Assembly (NCBI GenBank): GCA_902493375.1 | Contig: CABUPH010000024.1 | Span: forward strand, 1-24,446 | Reading direction: 5' to 3' | From: an uncultured Collinsella sp. | GTDB lineage: Bacteria > Actinomycetota > Coriobacteriia > Coriobacteriales > Coriobacteriaceae | DNA length: 24,446 bases | Shown here: positions 14,332 to 21,454 of the stretch, piece by piece | Numbering within the stretch: position 1 is the first letter of the stretch | Layout of the letters: each line of letters starts with the position of its first letter | Position numbers and translations under genes: made by a program | Notes under the pieces: generated by a model | The model's database searches: none | Told to the model about the DNA's origin: nothing | What the model saw: the letters and a program-made list of their open reading frames with translations, nothing else

Positions 14332-14870
14332 AGCTGAATGCCCTCGGCGACCTTCTCGACGGCCTTGTCGCCGGCGAGCGTGCGCAGCAGCTCAAGCGCA
14401 AAGGGGAGCGACTGGGCCATGCCGCTGGCAGTGATGATGTTGCCGTCTTGCGTGACCTTCTCGCCGGTATAGGCGCCTTCGGGGAAGCTTTTCTCAAAGC
14501 CAGGGAAGCACGTGGCATGGCGCCCCTCGAGCAGGTCGAGCTCGCCCAGGATAAACGGGGCGGCGCAGATGGCGGCGACGTGCTTGGTTGCGGCGAACTC
14601 GCGGACCACGTCGCAGACGCGCTGATCGGCGCGCAGGTTGGTAGCACCGGGTAGGCCGCCGGGTAGCACGACACAGTCGTATTCGTCAAAGTCGATCTCA
14701 TCAAAGAGCGCATCGCAGGTCACGGGGATCTGCAGCGAGCTTACGACCTCACGCGTGGGCATGATCGAGACGAGCGTGGCACGCACGCCGCCGCGACGCA
14801 TGACATCGACCATGGTCAAGCATTCAATAGTTTCAAAGCCATCGGCGGCGAGAACGGCAACGCTGGGCAT
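14328..14870 (-). CDS. DJ-1/PfpI family protein (YajL/ThiJ-like)
   Basis: This 180-aa protein is a DJ-1 superfamily member, whose relatives act as deglycases, chaperones or oxidative-stress proteins. The reactive cysteine lies in VAAICAAPFILG (C102, the nucleophile elbow), with the conserved acidic partner near the N-terminus in ADGFETIE (E16). PGGLPGATNLRAD (70-82) and a C-terminal GNIITASGMAQSLPFALELL complete the pattern of YajL-type proteins. The start at 14870 is chosen because GAAAGGAAC precedes it; an in-frame ATG at 14894 would add eight residues and has no ribosome binding site. It overlaps maf by four bases as first gene of that pair. Confidence 0.9.
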   Translation of the reverse strand: MPSVAVLAADGFETIECLTMVDVMRRGGVRATLVSIMPTREVVSSLQIPVTCDALFDEIDFDEYDCVVLPGGLPGATNLRADQRVCDVVREFAATKHVAAICAAPFILGELDLLEGRHATCFPGFEKSFPEGAYTGEKVTQDGNIITASGMAQSLPFALELLRTLAGDKAVEKVAEGIQL

Positions 14871-15135
14871 GAGGGTTCCTTTCATAGGCGGCATACAATT
14901 AGCCGTCTTATACCCCGAAGACCTCCACTTGCCACGCTCGATTTCCCAATGTTTAAAATAGCCCGTCCGAATTAGCTACCCTCACCCATCCTCAACAATC
15001 TCAATCTGTAATATCCATCGACCAAAACTAGCCGCAACTGTTACAGATCGAGACAGTCCCCAACAGCACCGTCCCGTTCGGGGAACGACCGCCACAGGTA
15101 CGGCGGGCAGAGGCTCACTTTTTTCTCGGTTTTTC
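14871..15135. other. Intergenic region between divergent transcription units
   Basis: No gene is supported here. The region must hold the promoter of the DJ-1/maf pair, which I could not place with confidence. It contains a 13-bp-arm inverted repeat with one mismatch: 14999-15011 (TCTCAATCTGTAA) and 15041-15053 (TTACAGATCGAGA), spaced by 29 bp. This could be a pair of half-sites for a regulator. Confidence 0.4.
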
Positions 15136-15162
15136 TTGACGGAATCTCACCTGTTGTAGTAC
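15136..15162 (+). promoter_or_regulatory. Candidate promoter of the beta-glucoside cluster
   Basis: TTGACG (15136-15141) is a good -35 box. The best -10 is TAGTAC (15157-15162) with a short 15-bp spacer. Its position about 50 bp before an intrinsic terminator and about 205 bp before the first gene implies a long leader RNA. Confidence 0.5.
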
Positions 15163-15181
15163 TTTGTCCCAGTCTAAAAAC

Positions 15182-15250
15182 GCGTGGACTTTTCTGGGCG
15201 CTAGCCACCTTTTTGCCACGCAACCGAGCAGTCGGTTGCGTGGCTTTTTT
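15182..15250 (+). terminator. Leader terminator (putative attenuator) before the transporter gene
   Basis: GCCACGCAACCG (15215-15226) pairs perfectly with CGGTTGCGTGGC (15233-15244) around a 6-nt loop, then runs into six T residues (15245-15250). It stands between a promoter and the first gene, where readthrough would have to be controlled. An upstream GCGTGG (15182-15187) can pair with CCACGC (15216-15221 region) of the terminator's 5' arm and so form a competing antiterminator. No clear BglG/LicT-type RAT consensus was found. It could instead simply end an unrelated upstream transcript. Confidence 0.7.
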
Positions 15251-15251
15251 C

Positions 15252-15363
15252 GTCTTGGCAGCAGGTACCACATGCACTGCCAGAAGACCGCACGAGCCCA
15301 CCTTCCGACTGCAGGGAACAGACGCACGAGATGTGCGTCTGCAAGACAGCAGACGGAAGGGAG
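15252..15363 (+). promoter_or_regulatory. Structured leader with a stem covering the ribosome binding site
   Basis: After the leader terminator come two more structures. The first pairs GTCTTGGCAG (15252-15261) with CTGCC and AAGAC (15277-15281, 15284-15288) with a 2-nt bulge. The second is nested: CCTTCCG (15301-15307) pairs with CGGAAGG (15354-15360), enclosing a perfect 9-bp stem CAGACGCAC/GTGCGTCTG (15319-15327, 15333-15341). The outer right arm contains the Shine-Dalgarno of the transporter gene (15357-15363), so folding would block translation. I recognise no known riboswitch class. Confidence 0.55.
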
Positions 15364-15367
15364 CCTA

Positions 15368-16348
15368 ATGGCAGGAACAAACACAATCAAGCAACAGACC
15401 GCCGAGGCGGGAGCCGCGGGCGCGGGACAGGCCAAGGCGGCGCTCCAGGTCTTTGCGGGCGGCGCCTGCTACGGCGCGATGGCCACGACCTACAAGCTCG
15501 TCTACGCCGCGGGCTTCACCTCGGCGCAGGTAGTGGCGAGCCAGGCGTGGTTCGGCTGCCTCTTCTTCGCCCTCGCCACGCTCGCAGGGCACGCACTCGG
15601 GCACCGCTGGCAGCGCGTGGGCTGGAAGCTCGTCCTCAAGCTCATGGGCCTGGGAGCCCTCACCTGCCTCACCTCAATCCTCTACTGCTACGCCATGAGC
15701 GTACTGCCCGCCCCGGTGGCGCTCACGCTCCTCTTCCAGTTCACGTGGCTGGGGCTCGTGTGGCAGACCGTCATGACGCGCCGGCCGCCGAGGCTCCTCC
15801 AAGTGGCCTCCGCCCTGGTCATCGTCTTCGGAACGGTGTTCGCCAGCGGCGTCTACAAGACCGGCATCACCGGGTACGACCCCGTGGCCCTGCTCTGCGC
15901 GCTGGGGGCGGCCGTGTCCTGCTCCCTCTTTGTCACCCTCTCCGGCAAGGTCGAGGCCCCCTGCTCGTCCGAGCAGCGCGGCGTCATCGTGTGCGCGGGC
16001 TCCGTGATCATGTCACTCACGGTGTGCCCGGACTATGTCGTCTCGGGCGTCCTCGCCCAGGGCATCCTGCCCTTTGCCGTCATCGCCGGCTTCTTTGGCA
16101 TGCTCTGCCCGGTCCTGCTCTTCGGCATGGGCTCTCCGCACCTGCCTGCGGGCCTCTCCACTGTCATGGCCGCCGCGGAACTCCCCGCCGGCCTGCTCAT
16201 CGCCATGATCGTCCTCGGCGAGCCGCTCGGCGTCGTCGAGTGGCTGGGCGTCGCCATCATCCTCGCCGGCGTGTGCCTGGCACAGGTCCCCTCCCTGCTT
16301 GGAGGCCGGGAGGCACGTCGCGCCGCCGCAGGACAAGCCGTCAGCTAG
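15368..16348 (+). CDS. EamA/DMT-superfamily transporter
   Basis: This 326-aa integral membrane protein has about ten hydrophobic segments in two related halves, as in EamA-type drug/metabolite transporters. An Ala/Gly-rich N-terminal stretch of about 25 residues precedes the first helix. Typical features are ALTLLFQFTWLGLVWQ in the first half and LSTVMAAAELPAGLLIAMIVLGEPLGVVEWLGVAIILAGV at the end, the usual DMT C-terminal signature. The start at 15368 is preceded by AAGGGAG; reading further upstream would run through the leader structures. It is the first gene of the cluster with the phospho-beta-glucosidase, which suggests a sugar or sugar product as substrate, but the family exports and imports many small molecules. 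Codons end almost always in G or C. Confidence 0.88.
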   Translation: MAGTNTIKQQTAEAGAAGAGQAKAALQVFAGGACYGAMATTYKLVYAAGFTSAQVVASQAWFGCLFFALATLAGHALGHRWQRVGWKLVLKLMGLGALTCLTSILYCYAMSVLPAPVALTLLFQFTWLGLVWQTVMTRRPPRLLQVASALVIVFGTVFASGVYKTGITGYDPVALLCALGAAVSCSLFVTLSGKVEAPCSSEQRGVIVCAGSVIMSLTVCPDYVVSGVLAQGILPFAVIAGFFGMLCPVLLFGMGSPHLPAGLSTVMAAAELPAGLLIAMIVLGEPLGVVEWLGVAIILAGVCLAQVPSLLGGREARRAAAGQAVS

Positions 16349-16362
16349 TCATCCCTTCACAG

Positions 16363-16452
16363 GCGGCCCGCGCGCATCAGGGAAAGGGCCACGGGCCCGG
16401 CGCGCGAGGCCGCAAGGACGTTATAAAGCGTCCCCCGCAGAGATGGGGGCGC
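16363..16452 (+). promoter_or_regulatory. Intercistronic hairpins between transporter and glycosidase genes
   Basis: A 13-bp GC stem with one bulged A (16363-16375 with 16400-16413) encloses a GGGCC/GGCCC hairpin (16386-16390, 16394-16398). A second stem, GCG-CCCCC with GGGGG-CGC (16428-16436, 16445-16452), ends 9 bases before the AAGGAGG of the next gene. No U-run follows either stem. These structures could protect mRNA ends and set different expression of the two genes. Confidence 0.5.
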
Positions 16453-16470
16453 CAGAGAGAAGGAGGCACC

Positions 16471-17901
16471 ATGCCATTTCCAAAAGGGTTCCTTTGGGGA
16501 GGAGCCACCGCCGCCAACCAATGCGAGGGAGGTTATGACGAGGGCGGCCGCGGCCTTGCCAACGTCGACGTCATCCCACACGGGCCGGAGCGCAACGACG
16601 TAAGCCGCGGCCTGAGGCGCATGCTCGACTTTGAGCCCGGGTACTACTACCCGGCCCAGACGGGCATCGACTTCTACCACCACTACCGCGAGGACATAGC
16701 CCTCTTCGCGGAGATGGGCTTTAAGGTCTTTCGCCTCTCTATCGCCTGGAGCCGCATCTTCCCCAATGGCGACGAGGAGGAGCCCAACGAGGCCGGGCTC
16801 GCCTTCTACGAGGACGTGTTCCGCTGCTGCCGCGAGCACGGGATCGAGCCCCTCGTGACCATCACGCACTTCGACTGCCCCATCCACCTCGTCAAGAAGT
16901 ACGGCGCCTGGCGAAACCGCACCCTTATCGAGCTCTACAAGCGGCTTGTGACGGTGCTCTTCAACCGCTACCGCGGCCTCGTGCGCTGGTGGATCACGTT
17001 CAACGAGATGAACATGATCTTGCACCGTCCCTTCATGGGTGCCGGTATCGTCCTCGAGCCCGGGGAGAATGCCCGCGAGGCCGAGTACCGCGCCGCGCAC
17101 AACGAGCTCGTGGCGAGCGCCTGGGCCACCAAGATCGCCCACGAGGTCGATCCGGAGAACAAGGTGGGCTGCATGCTCGCCGCGGGAAGCTACTACCCCT
17201 ACTCCTGCCGCCCCGAGGACGTCCGCGCGGCGCAGGTCAAAAACCAGGAGGACCTCTTCTTCGTGGACGTGCAGGCACGCGGGCGCTACCCCGGCTACGC
17301 GCTCAAGATGCTCGAGCGCGAGGGCATCGACGTGGGCATGACCGCCGAGGACGAGCGCATCCTTGCGGAGAACACCGTCGACTTCATCTCGTTTAGCTAC
17401 TACTCCTCGCGCTGCACCGCGGGCGACCCCGATTCCGTGGGCGGCGTCGCCGAGGGCAACGCCTTCGCCGGCGTGGAGAACCCCTACGTGCGCACGAGCG
17501 ACTGGGGCTGGGTCATCGACCCGCTGGGGTTCCGCATCACGATCAACGACCTCTGGGACCGCTACCAGAAGCCGCTCTTTGTGGTGGAGAACGGCCTCGG
17601 CGCCTATGACGAGGTGCTTCCCGACGGCACGATCGAGGACGACTACCGCATCGCCTACCTGCGCGAGCACATCGAGGCCATGCGCGACGCCATCGAGCAG
17701 GACGGCGTCGAGATGCTCGGCTACACCACCTGGGGGCCGATCGACCTCGTGAGCGCGGGCTCCGGCGAGATGGAGAAGCGCTACGGCTTCATCTACGTGG
17801 ACCGCGACAACCTGGGCAACGGCACGCTCGAGCGCAGGCGCAAGAAGAGCTTCTACTGGTACCAACAGGCCATCGCCACCAACGGAGGCGACCTGGGCTA
17901 G
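16471..17901 (+). CDS. bglA: GH1 6-phospho-beta-glucosidase
   Basis: This 476-aa family-1 glycoside hydrolase cleaves phosphorylated beta-glucosides such as cellobiose-6-P or salicin-6-P in the cytoplasm after PTS uptake. The N-terminus FPKGFLWGGATAANQCEGGY is the GH1 signature. The acid/base Glu is in TFNEMN (E179) and the nucleophile in VVENGLG (E373). SAGSGEMEKRYGF (S428, K436, Y438) is the phosphate-binding loop that separates 6-phospho-beta-glucosidases from plain beta-glucosidases. ATG 16471 has AAGGAGG eight bases upstream; although the frame stays open much further upstream, that part only overlaps the transporter gene. The PTS gene follows 31 bp later. The symbol is by function; ascB or bglB would be equally fitting. 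Confidence 0.93.
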   Translation: MPFPKGFLWGGATAANQCEGGYDEGGRGLANVDVIPHGPERNDVSRGLRRMLDFEPGYYYPAQTGIDFYHHYREDIALFAEMGFKVFRLSIAWSRIFPNGDEEEPNEAGLAFYEDVFRCCREHGIEPLVTITHFDCPIHLVKKYGAWRNRTLIELYKRLVTVLFNRYRGLVRWWITFNEMNMILHRPFMGAGIVLEPGENAREAEYRAAHNELVASAWATKIAHEVDPENKVGCMLAAGSYYPYSCRPEDVRAAQVKNQEDLFFVDVQARGRYPGYALKMLEREGIDVGMTAEDERILAENTVDFISFSYYSSRCTAGDPDSVGGVAEGNAFAGVENPYVRTSDWGWVIDPLGFRITINDLWDRYQKPLFVVENGLGAYDEVLPDGTIEDDYRIAYLREHIEAMRDAIEQDGVEMLGYTTWGPIDLVSAGSGEMEKRYGFIYVDRDNLGNGTLERRRKKSFYWYQQAIATNGGDLG

Positions 17902-17932
17902 CCGCCCGGGCAATATCGCTAAGGAGAAAATA

Positions 17933-19381
17933 ATGGCTGAAAAATACGACGATCTGGCCAGATCCATACTCGAGAACGTAGGCGGCGCCGAGAACGTCGC
18001 CAGCGTCGCGCACTGCATCACGCGCGTGCGCTTCAAGCTCAAGGACGAGTCCCGCGCCAACACTGCCAAGATCGAGGCCCTCAAGGGCGTTATCCAGGTC
18101 ATCCAGGCCAACGGCCAGTACCAGGTGGTCGTGGGTAACATCGTCGAGGACGTCTACGACGCGGTCCTGGAGGCCGGCAACTTCTCGGGCGGCGCAAGCG
18201 CCGACGACGAGCCCCAGGGCGATAAGACCGTTGCCTCCGTCGTCATCGACCTCATCTCTGGCATCTTCCAGCCCATCCTGGGACCGCTTGCCGCCGCAGG
18301 CATCATGAAGGGACTGCTTGCCCTCATCACCTACTTCGTCCCGGCCTTTGCAAACGACGGCCTCTACACGCTGCTCTACACCGTGGCTGACGGCTTCTTC
18401 TACTTCCTCCCCGTCGCCCTGGCGTTCAGTGCCGCGCGCAAGTTCCGCATGAACGAGTTCACCGGCGTGGCAATCGGCGTGGCGCTCCTCTACCCGACGA
18501 TGGTCGCCCTGACCTCGGGTGAGGCGCTCGGCAGCATCGACCTCGGCGTGGCCGGCACGTTCTCGTGGTACGCCACCGCCCTCGGGCTCCCCATCATCAT
18601 GCCCGTGTCCGGCTACGTGAGCTCGGTGATCCCCGTCCTTCTCATGGTGTGGTTCGGCTCTATCCTTGAGCGCTGGCTCAAGAGCTGGATGCCGACTGCA
18701 CTCAAGATGTTCCTCGTCCCGCTCGCCACGATGACGGTCTCCATCGTCTTGGGCTACCTCGTCATCGGCCCGGTGGCCACCCTCATCACCAACCTGCTGA
18801 GCGCGGCGTTCTCGTTCATCTTCCAGCTTCCCGTGGTTGGTTCCGTCCTGGGCAGCGCCCTGGTCGGCGGACTGTGGATGTGTCTCGTCATCTTTGGCTT
18901 CCACTGGAGCCTCATCCCCATCTCCATCATGAACCTGAACACCCTCGGCCACGACAGCGTGCTCGCCGCCACCATCGGCCACGCGTTCGCGCTCGGAGCG
19001 GTCATCTTTGCCATGTACCTCAAAAACAAGGACGAGCGCTTCCGCGGCATCGCCCTTCCCGCGATGATCTCCGCCTTCTTCTTCGGCGTCACCGAGCCGG
19101 GCATCTACGGCATCGCCCTGCCCAACAAGCGCGCGTTCGTCGTGGCATGCCTGAGCTCCGCCGTGGGCGGCGCCATCGTGGGAATGACGGGCGCCCTCAT
19201 GTACATCTCGGGCGGCCTCGGCGTCTTCAACCTGCTCAACTTCATCGACGCGACCCCTGGTGGCGCCGGGATCTCCCACATGATCTACGCGATCATCGCC
19301 GCACTCGTCTCTGCCGTCCTGGCCTTTGTTATCGAGTTCATCACCTACCGACCCAACGACGACGAGGAAGGCGCCCGCTAG
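17933..19381 (+). CDS. PTS beta-glucoside transporter subunit EIIBC
   Basis: This 482-aa protein imports and phosphorylates a beta-glucoside at the membrane. The N-terminal EIIB domain (about 1-85) carries the phosphorylated Cys in AHCITRVRFKL (C28). A linker (about 85-105) leads to the EIIC domain with about ten membrane segments, including IFGFHWSLIPISIMN (near 320) and FFGVTEPGIYGIALP (near 380-395), the sugar-binding signatures of the glucose/beta-glucoside superfamily. Unlike BglF there is no C-terminal EIIA domain; the product stops after a short EEGAR tail, so EIIA must come from another gene. AAGGAG precedes ATG 17933, 31 bp after the phospho-glucosidase gene, which acts on its product. 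No BglG-type antiterminator gene is in the window. Confidence 0.92.
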   Translation: MAEKYDDLARSILENVGGAENVASVAHCITRVRFKLKDESRANTAKIEALKGVIQVIQANGQYQVVVGNIVEDVYDAVLEAGNFSGGASADDEPQGDKTVASVVIDLISGIFQPILGPLAAAGIMKGLLALITYFVPAFANDGLYTLLYTVADGFFYFLPVALAFSAARKFRMNEFTGVAIGVALLYPTMVALTSGEALGSIDLGVAGTFSWYATALGLPIIMPVSGYVSSVIPVLLMVWFGSILERWLKSWMPTALKMFLVPLATMTVSIVLGYLVIGPVATLITNLLSAAFSFIFQLPVVGSVLGSALVGGLWMCLVIFGFHWSLIPISIMNLNTLGHDSVLAATIGHAFALGAVIFAMYLKNKDERFRGIALPAMISAFFFGVTEPGIYGIALPNKRAFVVACLSSAVGGAIVGMTGALMYISGGLGVFNLLNFIDATPGGAGISHMIYAIIAALVSAVLAFVIEFITYRPNDDEEGAR

Positions 19382-19517
19382 CTTGCGCCCTCCTCGACTA
19401 GCTCTATGTAATTGAGGAGCAGTTGAGGTGGATGAAGGCCGAGGGCGGTCGAGGCGGCCGCCCCGTGTCAGAGACAGCCTGCCAGAAGGCGTTTAGCTTT
19501 CTCGGGCGGCGCTGAAA
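19382..19517 (+). other. Gap after the PTS gene with a short open relic
   Basis: No full gene is visible. After a TAG near 19400 one plus frame stays open for about 37 codons (containing IEEQLRWMKAEGGRGG) and stops at 19513-19515, just before the left end of the IS remnant. It has no start signal and may be a gene tail cut by past insertions or chance. No terminator with a U-run was found for the PTS transcript. Confidence 0.25.
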
Positions 19518-19933
19518 TGAACTGCGCCCCGAAACTTAGACGGGTCAATTAGCGGCCTATGCCGCACATGGGGGACTGATTCCGGAACTCCTCCGGGGTC
19601 AGTCCCTTTTGCTTAACCTGCCTCCTCTTGTTCCAGTGAACGGTGTAGGCGTCGAGGTCCCGCTTGAACCCCTCGAAGCTCCGCCACGTCCGGTTCCTGT
19701 AGAATTCGTCCTTCAGGCGCCCGGGCAGCAGCTCCGTCGCATGAGCTTGCCCTCGCACGCCGCCGGCCCCGGCCGGGTCCGGGCACCCTTCGGCCTCCCG
19801 CCGGCCTTCGGCGCGCCCGTACCCCCTGTCGCAAAGCTCTGCTGCAAGAGTCCTCAGCGTGGCGTCGTGCCTGACTCTCCCGTCCATAAAGAAGCCCCCA
19901 TTTCTAATGTTCAAGAAATGAGGGGGCGGTTCA
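19518..19933 (-). mobile_element. Deleted IS3-family element remnant
   Basis: The ends form imperfect inverted repeats: TGAACTGCGCCCC at 19518-19530 and, on the minus strand, TGAACCGCCCCC at 19933-19922. The element is only about 416 bp, whereas intact IS3-family elements are about 1.2-1.5 kb, so most of the transposase is gone. It sits between the beta-glucoside cluster and the rlmD 3' palindrome. No target duplication is obvious. Confidence 0.65.
19549..19914 (-). pseudogene. Transposase fragment, IS3 family (OrfB C-terminus)
   Basis: The last 56 residues (19549-19719), beginning RLKDEFYRNRTWRSFEGF and ending in GLTPEEFRNQSP, are the characteristic C-terminal end of IS3-family OrfB transposases, the part after the DDE catalytic Glu region. 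Residues before this (19720-19914), including RVRHDATLRTLAAELCDRGYG, look like a different part of the transposase genes joined by an internal deletion, with likely frame changes around the junction. The DDE catalytic core is absent, so it cannot be active. An ATG exists at 19914, but no product is expected to function. Confidence 0.75.
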
Positions 19934-19938
19934 ATTTC

Positions 19939-19992
19939 GGGACGGGGATTAAATAATCATTCGGTACAAATTGATTATTTAATCCCCGTCCC
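19939..19992 (-). repeat. 54-bp palindrome with perfect 21-bp arms after rlmD
   Basis: Positions 19939-19959 (GGGACGGGGATTAAATAATC plus A) pair perfectly with 19972-19992 around a 12-nt loop. It starts 35 bp after the rlmD stop codon in that gene's direction and 5 bp outside the IS remnant's end. There is no U-run, although the inner half of the stem is AT-rich. It may stabilise the rlmD 3' end, or be a repetitive or insertion-target sequence. Confidence 0.7.
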
Positions 19993-20027
19993 AGAAAAAT
20001 CATCGGGCGTGGTCTTGGGCAAATAGT

Positions 20028-21341
20028 CTAGTTGCGCCTAAGGTGGACGACGGTCTCGCAGTGGAAGGTTTGCGGGAACAGGTCGACTGGCGTGATCTTT
20101 ACGGGGGAGAAGGTGCCTTCTTCGACAAAGCGTTTGAGATCGCGCGCCAGGGTGGCCGGGTCGCAGCTCACGTAGGCGACATCGCGAGCACTCGTGCTGG
20201 CGATAAGGTCGATCGCTTCGGGGGCGAGGCCTGCACGCGGCGGGTCGACTACTAGGACATCGGCGTCCTGGTCGGGGAACTCACGCACCGCGTCTCCGCC
20301 AATGACGTCGACGTTATCAAGCTTGTTGATCTCCAGGTTACGGCGTAGATCGCGCACGGCGGGGCCGTAGGCCTCGACGGCGGCGACAAAGTCGCAGCGG
20401 CGGGCGAGCGGCAGGGTAAAGGTGCCGGCACCGCAGTACAGGTCCACGGCAAGCTCGTCTTCCTGCGGGTCGAGCGCTTTCATGACAAGATCGATTAAAA
20501 TCTCGGCACCCTTGGTGTTGACCTGGAAAAAAGACGGGGCAGACAAGCGCATCTGACCCTCGGCGATATTCTCGGTCCATGAGCCCTCTCCGGCGAGCAT
20601 TTCGACCTTGGAGACACGGCGGGCCTTCTTTTCGCCCTTGCTCATCACGCGCACGATGCTCGTGGGATGAGCGGCGTCCGCCAGCACGCGGGAGACCTGC
20701 GAGCGCGGAAAAGAGCCTGTGGGCGTCCAAAGCGCGATCTCGAGTGCCTTGGTGCGACGCGAGGCACGAATGCCCACGCGCTCCAGACCCAGGTTGTGGC
20801 TGCCGCTCAGATAGTTGAGCGCGCCGACGACCGATTTGAGCGCCTTCGGGAAGCGCTTATCGAACAGCGGGCACGAATCGACGGTCACGATCTTGCTGGG
20901 GTCGACGCCGTGCATGCCAAGGCGCACGCGACCGTTGACGACGGTCGGTTCGAGCTCGATTTTATTGCGGTAGCCCCAGTCGTCCTTGGTGTGGCAGATG
21001 GGCTGTACCAACTTATCGACCTGCTCAGGAGCGAACTTGCCGATGCGCTCGAGCGTGGAGCGCAGGTTTTGCTCCTTGGCGGCGAGCTGCGCCGTGCGTG
21101 AGAGATTGCCCCACGAACAACCGCCGCAGATGCCAACGAAGGGGCAGGGGGGCTGAATGCGATCGGGGCTCGGCTCCAGAATCTCGGTCGTGCGGGCGCG
21201 CATGAACGACTTGCCGTCCTGTACGACCTCGGCCTCGACGGTGTCGCCTGCCACGGCGCCCTGCACAAAGACGGCCTTGCCGTTGTCGGCGTGCGCCAGC
21301 CCGTCGGCGCCGTAGGTCATCGATTCTATAGTGAGCTTCAT
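20028..21341 (-). CDS. rlmD: 23S rRNA (uracil-5-)-methyltransferase, RlmD/RlmCD (RumA) type
   Basis: This 437-aa enzyme methylates C5 of a uridine in 23S rRNA (U1939 and/or U747 by E. coli numbering) using SAM. An N-terminal TRAM domain (about 1-60) binds RNA. The iron-sulphur cluster ligands are CPFVGICGGC (C66, C72, C75) and DSCPLF (C157). The SAM site is VDLYCGAGTFTLPLA (299-313), then VVDPPRAGL (364-372) and the nucleophile in YVSCDPATLARD (C393). The start at 21341 is preferred because TRAM homology begins there and AGGCAGGA is just upstream, though close. ATG 21377 or 21356 would add short unsupported tails. A palindrome follows; a terminator separates it from ppk upstream. Confidence 0.92.
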   Translation of the reverse strand: MKLTIESMTYGADGLAHADNGKAVFVQGAVAGDTVEAEVVQDGKSFMRARTTEILEPSPDRIQPPCPFVGICGGCSWGNLSRTAQLAAKEQNLRSTLERIGKFAPEQVDKLVQPICHTKDDWGYRNKIELEPTVVNGRVRLGMHGVDPSKIVTVDSCPLFDKRFPKALKSVVGALNYLSGSHNLGLERVGIRASRRTKALEIALWTPTGSFPRSQVSRVLADAAHPTSIVRVMSKGEKKARRVSKVEMLAGEGSWTENIAEGQMRLSAPSFFQVNTKGAEILIDLVMKALDPQEDELAVDLYCGAGTFTLPLARRCDFVAAVEAYGPAVRDLRRNLEINKLDNVDVIGGDAVREFPDQDADVLVVDPPRAGLAPEAIDLIASTSARDVAYVSCDPATLARDLKRFVEEGTFSPVKITPVDLFPQTFHCETVVHLRRN

Positions 21342-21389
21342 ATTCCTGCCTGTCATTCGTGTTGTTGTTCGCACCATGGTAGCAGGGAA

Positions 21390-21431
21390 AAGCGCCCCGC
21401 ATCCGAGGCTTTCCTCAAATGCGGGGCGCTT
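21390..21431 (-). terminator. Intrinsic terminator between ppk and rlmD
   Basis: AAGCGCCCCGCAT (21390-21402) pairs perfectly with ATGCGGGGCGCTT (21419-21431), capped by an inner GAGG/CCTC stem (21405-21408, 21413-21416). On the minus strand it leads into TTTT, so it terminates ppk. A tandem 11-bp repeat CTTCTACAAAC (21429-21439, 21442-21452) links it to the ppk stop codon. Confidence 0.85.
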
Positions 21432-21454
21432 CTACAAACAGCTTCTACAAACGA

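Noticed and set aside
15215..15300. T-box riboswitch or BglG/LicT RAT site
   Set aside because: A GGTACC and a terminator are present, but neither the T-box consensus nor the RAT consensus could be matched, and the downstream genes are not amino-acid related.
15331..16470. N-terminal extension of about 380 codons on the GH1 gene
   Set aside because: The frame is open only because the transporter gene is GC-rich. The extension is Arg/Pro/His-rich, and the GH1 signature begins right after the ATG at 16471 with its own AAGGAGG.
16357..18141. A 594-codon open frame on the minus strand
   Set aside because: It lies opposite the GH1 and PTS genes, whose G/C-ending codons suppress stop codons on the other strand. 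The translation is low-complexity (Val, Ala, His, Asp-rich) with no recognisable motif.
17789..19279. A 496-codon open frame on the minus strand
   Set aside because: It is antisense to the PTS EIIBC gene and is a string of His, Glu, Asp and Arg residues typical of a mirror of a membrane protein gene in GC-rich DNA.
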